From the NCBI RefSeq assembly GCF_014652715.1, contig NZ_BMZI01000008.1:53281-117280 (forward strand): 64,000 nucleotides of DNA, given 5' to 3'. The stretch is from Salinicola rhizosphaerae. GTDB taxonomy: Bacteria > Pseudomonadota > Gammaproteobacteria > Pseudomonadales > Halomonadaceae. A program made the translations under genes and the position numbers. A model generated the notes under the pieces. That model searched no databases and was not told where the DNA came from. It saw nothing but the letters and a program-made list of their open reading frames with translations. Shown here one piece after another: positions 27,608 through 35,543 of this stretch; within the stretch, counting starts at the first letter, position 1, and each line of letters starts with the position of its first letter.

Positions 27608-28911
27608 TGCCGACCGACTGGTTACCCATGCTGCCGTGGCTGCTGTTCGTGCTGCTCGGCGTGTTCATCATTCTCGGCGTGCCCATCGCCATGTCGCTGG
27701 TGCTGACATCGTTCTCGATCATCGTCCTCGACCCGCGCCTCATTCCGTGGGTGATGTTCCAGCGCATGTACTACGGCATGGATTCGTTCGTGCTGCTGGC
27801 GGTGCCGCTATTTCTGCTCGCCGGCAACCTGATGAATGCGGCCAGAATCACCGATCGATTGATCACGCTATGTCTCAATTTGGTCGGCCACGTCAAAGGC
27901 GCGTTGGCCCACGTCAACGTGCTGGTGAGCATGCTGTTTGCCGGAGTTTCAGGGTCGTCTACGGCAGACAGCGCCGGCATCGGTACGGTGCTGATTCCGG
28001 CGATGAAGAAGGAAGGCTACCCGACCCACTTCAGCGTGGCGGTCACCGCGGCCTCTTCGGTGATGGGCATCATCATCCCGCCGTCGATCAACATGATCGT
28101 CTGGGGCGCGTTGACCAGCACCTCCATCGCCGGGCTGTTTCTCGGTGGTATCATTCCCGGCGTGCTGATCGCCGTGGCGCAGTTGGCGATGAATCTCGGC
28201 TACGTGCGCCGCTACGACGTGCCGACCCGCCAGCGCGCCACTCTCAGGCAGCTCGCCAGTTCCGGCAAGGACGGTCTACTTGCCGCCGGCATACCGGTGC
28301 TGATCATCGGTGGCATCACGCTCGGCATCGTCACGCCTACGGAAGCCGCCGTCATGGCCGTGCTCTACGCCCTGCTGCTCGGCTTCGTCGTCTATCGCGA
28401 ACTGACACTCAAAAGCGTGCTGAACGCCTCCACGGATACCGTTCGGCTCTGTTCGCTGTCGCTCTTCAGCCTGGTGGGTGCGGCAATCTTCGGCTATCTG
28501 ATCAGTTTCTATCGCATTCCGCCGCAGCTGATGGCGGGCGTCGAGATCACCGATCCGACCACGCTGCTGATCGTCGCCACCATCGTCATGCTGCTGGTCG
28601 GCACCTTCATGGACTCGCTGCCGGCGATGGCGATCCTAGCGCCCATCTTCCAACCACTCGCCGCTCAGGCCGGCGTCGACCCGCTGCAGTTCGGCGTCAT
28701 CAGCGTGATGGCGCTCGGTCTTGGCCTGATCACCCCACCCTACGGCCTGTGCCTGATGATCTCGGCCAAGATTGGCGGAATTCCGCTGCTCAAGGCGCTG
28801 GGCACCACGATGATCTATCTGCTGGTGATGCTGGTCGTCATTGGCCTGCTGATCGCCTTTCCTGACCTGATTCTCTATCTGCCTCAGACTTTCGGGCCTG
28901 ACGCCGGGTGA
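27604..28911 (+). CDS. dctM: TRAP transporter large permease DctM
   Basis: Large membrane subunit that couples Na+ to substrate entry, 435 residues with about 12 hydrophobic segments. DctM signatures are LAVPLFLLAGNLMN (about 61-74), SGSSTADSAGIGTVLIPAM (about 117-135), the PPSINMIVWG segment and GLGLITPPYGLCLM near the C terminus. The ATG at 27604 is set by overlap with dctQ; the longer open frame upstream is out of context. Last gene of the lacI-dctPQM operon. A weak 6-bp GC hairpin at 28900-28918 covers the stop codon. Confidence 0.95.
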   Translation: MMPTDWLPMLPWLLFVLLGVFIILGVPIAMSLVLTSFSIIVLDPRLIPWVMFQRMYYGMDSFVLLAVPLFLLAGNLMNAARITDRLITLCLNLVGHVKGALAHVNVLVSMLFAGVSGSSTADSAGIGTVLIPAMKKEGYPTHFSVAVTAASSVMGIIIPPSINMIVWGALTSTSIAGLFLGGIIPGVLIAVAQLAMNLGYVRRYDVPTRQRATLRQLASSGKDGLLAAGIPVLIIGGITLGIVTPTEAAVMAVLYALLLGFVVYRELTLKSVLNASTDTVRLCSLSLFSLVGAAIFGYLISFYRIPPQLMAGVEITDPTTLLIVATIVMLLVGTFMDSLPAMAILAPIFQPLAAQAGVDPLQFGVISVMALGLGLITPPYGLCLMISAKIGGIPLLKALGTTMIYLLVMLVVIGLLIAFPDLILYLPQTFGPDAG

Positions 28912-29148
28912 CGGCGTCCGGTCACAAAGTGTGCAAATAGCGCAACGTCTCCCGTCTCCGCTTGTCAGGGGACGACGGGGCGACTAAAGTTCAACCATCA
29001 GATGAAAACAGTGTTCCAAAACCTTGAAGTCGACACCCGTGGACGCCATGTTCGCATCCGCGCTCAACCATCGGGTCATCGACGCCGATAACACGGCAAG
29101 GCAACCGACCCTATTCATTCACTGACCGCGCCCTCGAGGCGACTCATC

Positions 29149-29829
29149 ATGCCCGATCCGCTCTGTCTTCTTTTCGATTGCGACGGCACCCTGGTCGACA
29201 GCGAACCGCTGCTCGCCGAAGTCATGGCCAAATACCTCACCCAGGCTGGCCTGCCATTTCACGCCGATGATTACATGACCGATTTCCGCGGCTCGCGTTT
29301 CGCCAACATCGTGGCGCATCTCGAGCGAGTTCATGGCGAGATCGACGATGCGCTGCGCCAGCGGATCGAGACCGCCATGCGGGCCGAGATGCACGAACGC
29401 ATGACCTCCGAGCTCGAGCCGATCGATGGCGTCGTGCCAGCACTGGAGGCGCTCGGGTCGCTGCCGCGCTGTGTGGCCTCCAACGGGCCGGAAACCAAGA
29501 TCCGCCGCGCTCTCGACAGCACCGGCCTGCGCGGCTTCTTCGGTGACAACATCTACAGTGCCTACACCGTGGGTAGCTGGAAACCGGAACCGGGGCTTTT
29601 CCTTCATGCCGGGCGAGACATGGGCTTTGTCCCCGCCGACTGTATCGTGATCGACGACGCTGCCGTTGGCGTGCGCGCTGCGCTGGCTGCCGGCATGCGG
29701 GTCATTCACATCAATCGGTTCCCGGATCGCGAGCGCACCCCGGCAGGCGCGATCGGCATACACGGCATGCATGAGCTGCCCCGGGCGGTAGAGCGACTGA
29801 TGCCCGCCGTGGCGGCCGCCAACCTCTAG
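29149..29829 (+). CDS. HAD-superfamily phosphatase (YieH/CbbY-like)
   Basis: Cytoplasmic phosphatase of HAD subfamily I, 226 residues. Motif I is FDCDGTLVDSEP (Asp10 nucleophile, Asp12 acid/base), motif II is VASNGP, motif III Lys is in SWKPEPGLF and motif IV is VIDDAAVGVRAA. The alpha-helical cap lies between motifs I and II. The nearest described relatives dephosphorylate 6-phosphogluconate or sugar phosphates. Its place after a TRAP operon for sugar acids and before a KdgK-type kinase fits that, but this is inference. Followed by a perfect 16-bp hairpin. Confidence 0.87.
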   Translation: MPDPLCLLFDCDGTLVDSEPLLAEVMAKYLTQAGLPFHADDYMTDFRGSRFANIVAHLERVHGEIDDALRQRIETAMRAEMHERMTSELEPIDGVVPALEALGSLPRCVASNGPETKIRRALDSTGLRGFFGDNIYSAYTVGSWKPEPGLFLHAGRDMGFVPADCIVIDDAAVGVRAALAAGMRVIHINRFPDRERTPAGAIGIHGMHELPRAVERLMPAVAAANL

Positions 29830-29854
29830 TCGCCGCTTCCCTTGCATTGAACCG

Positions 29855-29888
29855 GACAGGGCCGAACTCGCACGAGTTCGGCCCTGTC
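29855..29888 (+). terminator. Strong hairpin after the HAD gene
   Basis: Perfect 16-bp arms (29855-29870 and 29873-29888; effective loop of four bases) begin 26 bp after the stop codon. No T-run follows on the plus strand, so this may rely on Rho or act as a 3'-stabiliser. The palindrome is symmetric and lies before the SUI1 gene in the same direction. Confidence 0.6.
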
Positions 29889-29971
29889 GCGTCTGCGCTG
29901 CCTGTCGCCAGATTCGGCACTGGCCATCCATCGGCGTTATCATTTTCCAAACCGTTCCACCAGGTATCTGC

Positions 29972-30346
29972 ATGCCATCACTACAGGATCAACTACGCGG
30001 TCTGGTCTACTCCACCGAGCACGGCGAAACCTGCCCCGACTGCCGCCAACCGGTCGCCGAGTGTGACTGCCGCGACCGCGAGGAAGCCGAGCGGCTCGCG
30101 GCGCTCGACGGCATCGTGCGCATTCGCCGGGAAACCAGCGGGCGCAAGGGTAAAGGCGTGACGACGGTTCAGGGCGTGCCGCTACCCAGCACCGAGCTGA
30201 AGGCGCTCGCCAAGGCCCTGAAGCAGCGCTGCGGCACCGGCGGTGCGGTGAAGGAAGGCGTGATCGAGATCCAGGGCGATCATCGCGACGTGCTGAAAAG
30301 CGAGCTCGAAGGACGCGGTTACACGGTCAAGCTGGCCGGCGGCTGA
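29972..30346 (+). CDS. yciH: SUI1/eIF1-like translation factor (YciH family)
   Basis: Bacterial homologue of eukaryotic eIF1, 124 residues. The C-terminal SUI1 domain is unmistakable: IRRETSGRKGKGVTTV, GTGGAVKEGVIEIQGDHRD and a terminal GYTVKLAGG. The N terminus carries CPDCRQPVAECDC (about residues 20-32), a four-cysteine cluster of zinc-knuckle form that E. coli YciH lacks but that occurs in pseudomonad-type proteins as far as I recall. It probably binds the 30S subunit and affects start-codon selection. Single gene, no evident operon. Confidence 0.92.
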   Translation: MPSLQDQLRGLVYSTEHGETCPDCRQPVAECDCRDREEAERLAALDGIVRIRRETSGRKGKGVTTVQGVPLPSTELKALAKALKQRCGTGGAVKEGVIEIQGDHRDVLKSELEGRGYTVKLAGG

Positions 30347-30448
30347 CGCGTGAAGTCAGACGATAAACGGGAATTTTTCTCCGCGCCGTCGGTCCCATCG
30401 CCATCTCTACCTTAGAGAGATTCGATGAACGATACGAGAAGGATTTCG

Positions 30449-30931
30449 ATGCTCGCCTCTCTTTCACTAGCCCCTGTTTCACTCACGCCATGTTTGCCAC
30501 GCCGCCGGTTCATGTTCCGCTGGATTCTGGCCTTGCTGGCGTTGACCGCGCTGGCCGGCTGCGCCAGCGGGCCCCAGTTCGACACACTCGCCGCTCGAGT
30601 GGTCTCGAAGCAGCCGATTACGCTGCCCGCCGACGCCACCCTCGAAGTGCAGCTCACCGACGAGTCCACCGGCGACGTGCTCGCCAGCAGCCGCTACGAA
30701 CGGCTGGGCCAGCTGCCGATCCCCGTGACGCTGCAGTACGCGCCCGAAGCGATCGACATCGACGATATCTATCGACTCAGCGCACAGATTCGCAGCAACG
30801 GCCGCATCGCCTATCTGAGCGATCAGCCGGTCTCCGTGTTCGGCCGCGACGACCCAAGTGAACCGGACATTCCGGTCGTGACGACTGGCGCGGACTCCAC
30901 GCCGACAGAGGAGTCTGCAACCTCGCCTTGA
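30449..30931 (+). CDS. YbaY-family lipoprotein
   Basis: Outer-membrane-type lipoprotein with a single immunoglobulin-like YbaY/YscW domain. The signal is RRRFMFRWILALLALTALAG with lipobox LAGC, and the mature part starts at Cys of CASGP. The mature domain has the YbaY pattern of alternating strands with LPADATLEVQLTDEST and PIPVTLQYAPEAID. C-terminal 25 residues are acidic and Thr/Pro-rich, likely disordered. Start is uncertain: 30449 has AGAAGGA before it; 30512 gives the most compact lipoprotein signal; 30425 is the longest frame. Function of the family is unknown (possibly assembly or chaperone of envelope proteins). Confidence 0.8.
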   Translation: MLASLSLAPVSLTPCLPRRRFMFRWILALLALTALAGCASGPQFDTLAARVVSKQPITLPADATLEVQLTDESTGDVLASSRYERLGQLPIPVTLQYAPEAIDIDDIYRLSAQIRSNGRIAYLSDQPVSVFGRDDPSEPDIPVVTTGADSTPTEESATSP

Positions 30932-30989
30932 TAGCGATCGCATTCGGAACCACGCTGAAGCGGACGACCTTCATCTCGAGGAGAGAGAC

Positions 30990-31979
30990 ATGGAGAAACG
31001 CAAGCTCCCCGGCACCGACATCGAACTATCGCGCGTCGGACTCGGCACCTGGGCCATGGGCGGCCGCCTGTGGGGCGGCGCCGATGATCCGTCGGCCATT
31101 CGCACCCTGCATGCCGCCATCGAGCGCGGCGTCACGCTGATCGACACCGCACCCGCCTACGGCTTCGGTCACGCCGAGGAGATCGTCGGCAAGGCCGTGG
31201 CCGAGAGCGGGAAGCGCGACAGCCTGGTCCTGGCGACCAAGGCAGGCCTGGAATTCGAGAGCGGCGCGCCGGCGCGTAATGCCACCGCCAAGCGACTGGA
31301 AACGGAGCTCGAGGATTCGCTGCGCCGTCTGCAGACCGACTATATCGATCTCTACCAGATTCACTGGCCGGACCCGCTGGTCGAAATCGAAGAAACCGCC
31401 GAGGCCATGGCGCGGTTCTATCGCGACGGCAAGATTCGCGCCATCGGCGTCAGCAACTTCTCGCCGGAACAGTGCGACCGCTTTCGCGAGGCGGCGCCGC
31501 TGCACACGCTGCAGCCGCCGTACAACCTGTTCGAGCGCGATATCGATGACGATATCCTGCCCTACGCCGAACGCAGCGATCTGACGCTACTCACCTACGG
31601 CGCGCTGTGTCGCGGGCTGCTGACCGGCAAGATGTCCGAGGGCTACGCCTTCGAGGGCGATGACCTGCGCAACAAGGACCCCAAGTTTCAGCCGCCCCGA
31701 TTCGCACAGTATCTGGGAGCGGTCGCCGCGCTGGAGCGGCTCGCTCGCGAACGGCACGACAAGAGCGTGCTGGCACTGGCCGTGCGCTGGATTCTCGATC
31801 GTTCGTCCCACACCGTGGCGCTGTGGGGAGCTCGCAGGCCGGCACAGGTAGAGCCGCTCGATGAGATCGACGGCTGGTCGCTGACCGACGCAGACATGGC
31901 CGATATCGATGCCATTCTCGCCGAACACGTGACCGACCCGATCGGCCCCGAATTCATGGCGCCGCCGGCCCGCCAATGA
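30990..31979 (+). CDS. Aldo/keto reductase
   Basis: NADPH-dependent oxidoreductase with a TIM-barrel fold, 329 residues. It shows the catalytic tetrad regions: Asp and Tyr in LIDTAPAYGFGHAEE (about 50-64), Lys in VLATKAG, and His in YQIHWPD. The cofactor segment AIGVSNFSPEQ follows at about residue 150. ATG at 30990 has GGAGAGAG upstream. Substrate is unknown; the length and sequence fit the AKR11-13-like group that contains general stress and sugar reductases. The 3' end is followed by a hairpin that also encodes the tail of the convergent sirtuin gene. Confidence 0.9.
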   Translation: MEKRKLPGTDIELSRVGLGTWAMGGRLWGGADDPSAIRTLHAAIERGVTLIDTAPAYGFGHAEEIVGKAVAESGKRDSLVLATKAGLEFESGAPARNATAKRLETELEDSLRRLQTDYIDLYQIHWPDPLVEIEETAEAMARFYRDGKIRAIGVSNFSPEQCDRFREAAPLHTLQPPYNLFERDIDDDILPYAERSDLTLLTYGALCRGLLTGKMSEGYAFEGDDLRNKDPKFQPPRFAQYLGAVAALERLARERHDKSVLALAVRWILDRSSHTVALWGARRPAQVEPLDEIDGWSLTDADMADIDAILAEHVTDPIGPEFMAPPARQ

Positions 31980-32001
31980 GCGTTACAGGCGCTTGCCGAT
32001 C

Positions 32002-32877
32002 TCAGAACCCGGCTTCAGCCGGGTTCTGTCGTTTTCGTCCATCGAGATGATCGACCATTGCCGTCAGAGTCGGCCCGATCGCCGCCGAGACCTTGATGTC
32101 ATAAAGCGCGTCGGCCCGAGTCGCTCCCAGGTTGAGGCAAGCGATCGGCTTGCCGTTGGCAGCGGCATGACGCGCGAACCGAAACCCCGAATAGACCATC
32201 AGCGACGAGCCGACGACCAGCATCGCCGAGGCCTCGTCGAGCGCGGCAAATGCGGTCTCGCTGCGCGCCTTGGGGACGTTATCGCCGAAAAAGACGACGT
32301 CGGGCTTGAGAATGCCGACGCGGCAGCGCTGACACGCCGGCACCTCGAAGTTCGAGAAATCGTGCCCATCGAGGTCGGCATCGCCATCCGGCCCCACCTC
32401 CGCGCTCAGCGAAAGCCACTGCGGATTGCGCCGCGCCAGCTCGTCATGGAGAGCGTGGCGCATCAGCGTGGCGCCACAGTTCATGCACTTGACGACATCC
32501 GCCTGCCCATGCAGATCGGTAACCCATCGCGACCCGGCCCGCTGATGCAGACCATCGACGTTCTGCGTCACCAGGCGCACGATACGTCCCTGACGCTCGA
32601 GCGTTGCCAGCGCGATGTGTGCAGGTCCCGGGTGGGCACCGGCCAGCGCACGAAAACCGACCAGGCTGCGCGCCCAGTATCGGCGCCTCACTGCCGCGCT
32701 GCCCATGAACGCCTGGTGGCTGACCGGCGGCGGCCGCTTCCAGTCGCCGCGAGCGTCACGATAGTCGGGAATGCCGCTATCGGTGCTGACGCCCGCCCCG
32801 GTGAGCACGAAGAGCCGGGGATGCGCGTCGACGAACGCGGCCAGCGCCTCGATGGAAAGTGTCGGATCCTCTGGCAT
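32002..32877 (-). CDS. Sir2-family NAD-dependent protein deacylase (class II sirtuin-like)
   Basis: NAD-dependent lysine deacylase, 291 residues. It has the GAGVSTDSGIPDYRD NAD loop (about 22-36), VTQNVDGLHQRAG, the catalytic His in DLHG, zinc-finger cysteines CMNC and CQRC with a longer spacer between them, FFGDNVPK and VVGSSLMVYSGFR. Sequence style resembles class II sirtuins (SIRT4 group) rather than E. coli CobB. The last residues (QNPAEAGF) are encoded within a hairpin that ends the convergent aldo/keto reductase transcript. Confidence 0.92.
   Translation of the reverse strand: MPEDPTLSIEALAAFVDAHPRLFVLTGAGVSTDSGIPDYRDARGDWKRPPPVSHQAFMGSAAVRRRYWARSLVGFRALAGAHPGPAHIALATLERQGRIVRLVTQNVDGLHQRAGSRWVTDLHGQADVVKCMNCGATLMRHALHDELARRNPQWLSLSAEVGPDGDADLDGHDFSNFEVPACQRCRVGILKPDVVFFGDNVPKARSETAFAALDEASAMLVVGSSLMVYSGFRFARHAAANGKPIACLNLGATRADALYDIKVSAAIGPTLTAMVDHLDGRKRQNPAEAGF
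32003..32028 (+). terminator. Terminator of the aldo/keto reductase gene, inside the sirtuin 3' end
   Basis: 11-bp arms CAGAACCCGGC / GCCGGGTTCTG (32003-32013, 32018-32028) with loop TTCA, followed on the plus strand by TCGTTTTC. It starts 23 bp after the aldo/keto reductase stop and overlaps the stop codon and last codons of the minus-strand sirtuin gene. Confidence 0.7.
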
Positions 32878-33032
32878 GTCGTCTCTCGCTGCCGGACTCG
32901 GAATGCTTCACCATAGACGTTAGCCGCCAGCGTGCCGAGCCCGATCGTTCATCGACATGCCCGGCATCGCAGCCGATGCTCGACCTCGGCTAGAATGGGG
33001 CATCCTCTCGTCCAAGCTCCAAGGATCGATGC

Positions 33033-33947
33033 ATGGCCTGGTTGGAGTACGTGCTGCCACTGATCTTTCTGACACCGCTGGGTGCCGCCGCCCTGGTGGC
33101 CATCACCCTGCGCGACGTGCAGACCGTTGGCCTGCGCTCGCCGCACGACGGTGAACCGATTCGCGAGATCGCCCAGGCCCATCGGGATCGGCTCGAGAAA
33201 GCGCGCATGGTGTTCTTTCTCGATGCGACACTGGCGCCGACACTGACGCTGATGCCGCTGGTCTACGGCATGGGCCGCATTCTCTTTGCCGAGGAGCAGA
33301 GCTGGCTCGAATGGTCACTCTACGGCGTCGTCAGCACGCTGCTGGCCATGCTGTTCTGCTTTCTGATCCTGCGCGACGTGCAGCGTATGCGGCGGCTGAC
33401 TCGCAGCCTCGCCTGCGAGCTTGCGGTGGGACAGACGCTGGATCATCTGATGCGTCCGCTCGCCAAGCCTTATTTCGTCTTCCATGACTACCCCGCCGAC
33501 AGTTACACCATCGACAATGTGCTGGTCACGCCACAAGGGGTGTTCGTCATCCAGACGATGGCAAGAGACTTCCCGCTCGACCTCGAAGGCCGACCCAACA
33601 ACGTCGTCTCCGTCGAACACGAACGCCTGCGCTTCCCCGGCTGGAGCGAACGCGAGGTGCTGCGCAAGGTGCGTCTGTCGACCGTCTGGCTACGCCAGTG
33701 GCTGACACGCCATGCCAGGCTTTCCGTGCCAGTGCGCGGCATTCTGGTGCTGCCAGGGTGGTCGATCGATGACGAAACCGGTGCCAAGGCCGAGACGCGC
33801 GACGTCTGCGTCGTCGATGGTGCCGACCTGTCGCTACAGCTTGGCGACGCCAGCGACGAAGCGATCGACGACGCCACGCGCCAGCAGCTGGTCGAGGCGC
33901 TCGACAAGCGCTATCAAGCTTTCGCGCGGACCCTGACCAAGCACTGA
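33033..33947 (+). CDS. Membrane-anchored NERD-domain protein with altered catalytic motif
   Basis: 304-residue protein with three N-terminal membrane segments (about 6-26, 63-83, 92-112) and a cytoplasmic nuclease-related domain (NERD, about 125-250). The domain start CELAVGQTLDHL and the core YTIDNVLVTPQGVFVIQT match NERD, whose restriction-endonuclease-like active site is D..ExK. Asp161 is kept, but the Glu is Gln174 and the Lys is Met176. The domain may therefore bind DNA or another ligand without cutting. Flanked by sirtuin and sugar-kinase genes; no functional partner evident. Confidence 0.75.
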   Translation: MAWLEYVLPLIFLTPLGAAALVAITLRDVQTVGLRSPHDGEPIREIAQAHRDRLEKARMVFFLDATLAPTLTLMPLVYGMGRILFAEEQSWLEWSLYGVVSTLLAMLFCFLILRDVQRMRRLTRSLACELAVGQTLDHLMRPLAKPYFVFHDYPADSYTIDNVLVTPQGVFVIQTMARDFPLDLEGRPNNVVSVEHERLRFPGWSEREVLRKVRLSTVWLRQWLTRHARLSVPVRGILVLPGWSIDDETGAKAETRDVCVVDGADLSLQLGDASDEAIDDATRQQLVEALDKRYQAFARTLTKH

Positions 33948-34001
33948 TCGCTGACCGGTAGTGCTTCTGCACCTCTCTTCCATCATTCGCAAGGAAACGC
34001 C

Positions 34002-34973
34002 ATGCCCTCCCCCGATACCGCGACTTTCGATGTTCTCACCTTCGGCGAAGCCATGGCGCTGTTCGTTGCCGACGAGACAGGACCGCTGGATCGCGTCGCC
34101 CAGTTTCATCGTCGGACCGCCGGCGCGGATACCAACGTCGCGATCGGACTCTCTCGTCTCGGTTTCGACGTGCGCTGGCTATCGCGCATCGGCGCGGATC
34201 ATAACGGTGCCTTTCTCCAGCGCGCGCTGGAGGCGGAGGGACTGGATTGCCGGCATCTCAAGCGGGATGACCAGCATCCGACCGGGCTGGTGTTCAAGGA
34301 GCGGGCCCTGGATGGCGCCGATCCGCACGTCGAATACGTGCGTTGCGGCAGCGCGGCGAGTTACCTGAGCATCGAGGACAGTCACGATGTCTCGCTGACG
34401 TCTGCACGTCACCTCCACGCCACCGGCATTCCCCCGGCCATTTCGGCGAGCGCCCGAGAGCTCTCCTTTCACCTGCTGAGCGAAGCTCGCAAGGCAGGGC
34501 TCTCGATCTCGTTCGATCCCAACCTTCGTCCGACGCTCTGGCCAAGCGAGGCGATCATGATCGAAACGCTGAACGCGCTGGCCGCGCAGGCAGATATCGT
34601 CATGCCGGGGCTCGCCGAGGGGCGTCTGCTGACCGGGCGCGATACGGCACGTGATATCGCCGCGGACTATCTGGATCGCGGCGCCAGGGCCGTTGTCATC
34701 AAGCTAGGACCGGAGGGGAGCTACTTCCGCACGGCGGATGCCGAGGGGACCGTGGCAGGTACGCCGGTCGCCAATGTCGTCGACACCGTTGGCGCGGGCG
34801 ACGGCTTCGCCGTCGGCATCGTCAGCGCCTATCTCGATGGTCTCGACTGGCCGACCGCGCTTCACCGCGGCAATCTCATCGGCGCGCGCCAGGTCCAGGT
34901 CATCGGCGACATGGAAGGCCTGCCCAATCGCGCAGAACTCACCGACATGGAGCGCAGCGGCAGCGCGCTCTAG
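34002..34973 (+). CDS. kdgK: PfkB-family sugar kinase, 2-keto-3-deoxygluconate kinase-like
   Basis: Ribokinase-fold kinase of 323 residues. It has N-terminal FGEAMALFVADE, the early GADTNVAIGLSRLG block (about 44-57) that follows the substrate pocket, and the C-terminal ATP/anion-hole signature VDTVGAGDGFAVG with the catalytic Asp. The pattern with FGEAMALF and ARHLHATGIPPAIS is that of KdgK, which makes KDPG for the Entner-Doudoroff pathway. It ends 15 nt before a convergent gene. KDG aldolase or uronate genes are not in the window, so KdgK is the best but not the only assignment (fructokinase or related). Confidence 0.8.
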   Translation: MPSPDTATFDVLTFGEAMALFVADETGPLDRVAQFHRRTAGADTNVAIGLSRLGFDVRWLSRIGADHNGAFLQRALEAEGLDCRHLKRDDQHPTGLVFKERALDGADPHVEYVRCGSAASYLSIEDSHDVSLTSARHLHATGIPPAISASARELSFHLLSEARKAGLSISFDPNLRPTLWPSEAIMIETLNALAAQADIVMPGLAEGRLLTGRDTARDIAADYLDRGARAVVIKLGPEGSYFRTADAEGTVAGTPVANVVDTVGAGDGFAVGIVSAYLDGLDWPTALHRGNLIGARQVQVIGDMEGLPNRAELTDMERSGSAL

Positions 34974-34988
34974 GCCCGCGATCGACGA

Positions 34989-35543
34989 TTACTGCGAAAG
35001 CCTGCCAAGCCCGGCCAGTACGGCGGGCTTGAGCATTCCCAGCGCCTCGCCCGAGAGGCCGCTGAGCACGATTAGCCGGGTGCGCCTGCCATCGCGATAG
35101 CCCAACCACAGCGGCAGCTCGATGCGACAGAGCGTTTCCGGCTGCACTCGTAATACCCAGCGTCGCGGCTTCGCCAATCGCTCCCACAGCCACCAGCGTT
35201 CGAACTGGGCCGCGCTGGGTTGCCCGCCGCCCTCCAGCGGCAGGGCTTCCTGACTGCCGAGCGGATCGGTGCGACGGGCGCTCGGTTCATCACAAAGCCG
35301 TGCGCTCGGCAGCAGCAGCGCCCGCGAAAGATCGCTCGACCCGACCAGCCAGGCCGACGGCGATCGAGGAACCTTGCCGATTGCCATCGCCCATAGCGAC
35401 AGCCGCGCCGGCTCGAAACGGTCGGCGCCGAAGCGCCCCAGCCGCTTGCGCACGTCCGCGGCGTCGAGCCGGTGAGATAGCCGCAGTGGCCTGTCGCTGT
35501 CATCTTTCTGCTCACGCTGCCGCAGCGTTCGAGGTTCACCCAT
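34989..35543 (-). CDS. Unrecognised protein coupled to the sodium/solute symporter gene
   Basis: 184 residues, arginine- and leucine-rich, no signal peptide and no clear membrane segment. I do not recognise a domain. Visible features are alternating Trp/Leu-rich stretches (FERWWLWERLAK at about 115-126) and a basic N terminus. The start overlaps the end of the symporter gene by 8 nt, so it is the second gene of that operon. Its function may be connected with the symporter, as a regulator or accessory protein, but this is inference from coupling only. Confidence 0.65.
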   Translation of the reverse strand: MGEPRTLRQREQKDDSDRPLRLSHRLDAADVRKRLGRFGADRFEPARLSLWAMAIGKVPRSPSAWLVGSSDLSRALLLPSARLCDEPSARRTDPLGSQEALPLEGGGQPSAAQFERWWLWERLAKPRRWVLRVQPETLCRIELPLWLGYRDGRRTRLIVLSGLSGEALGMLKPAVLAGLGRLSQ

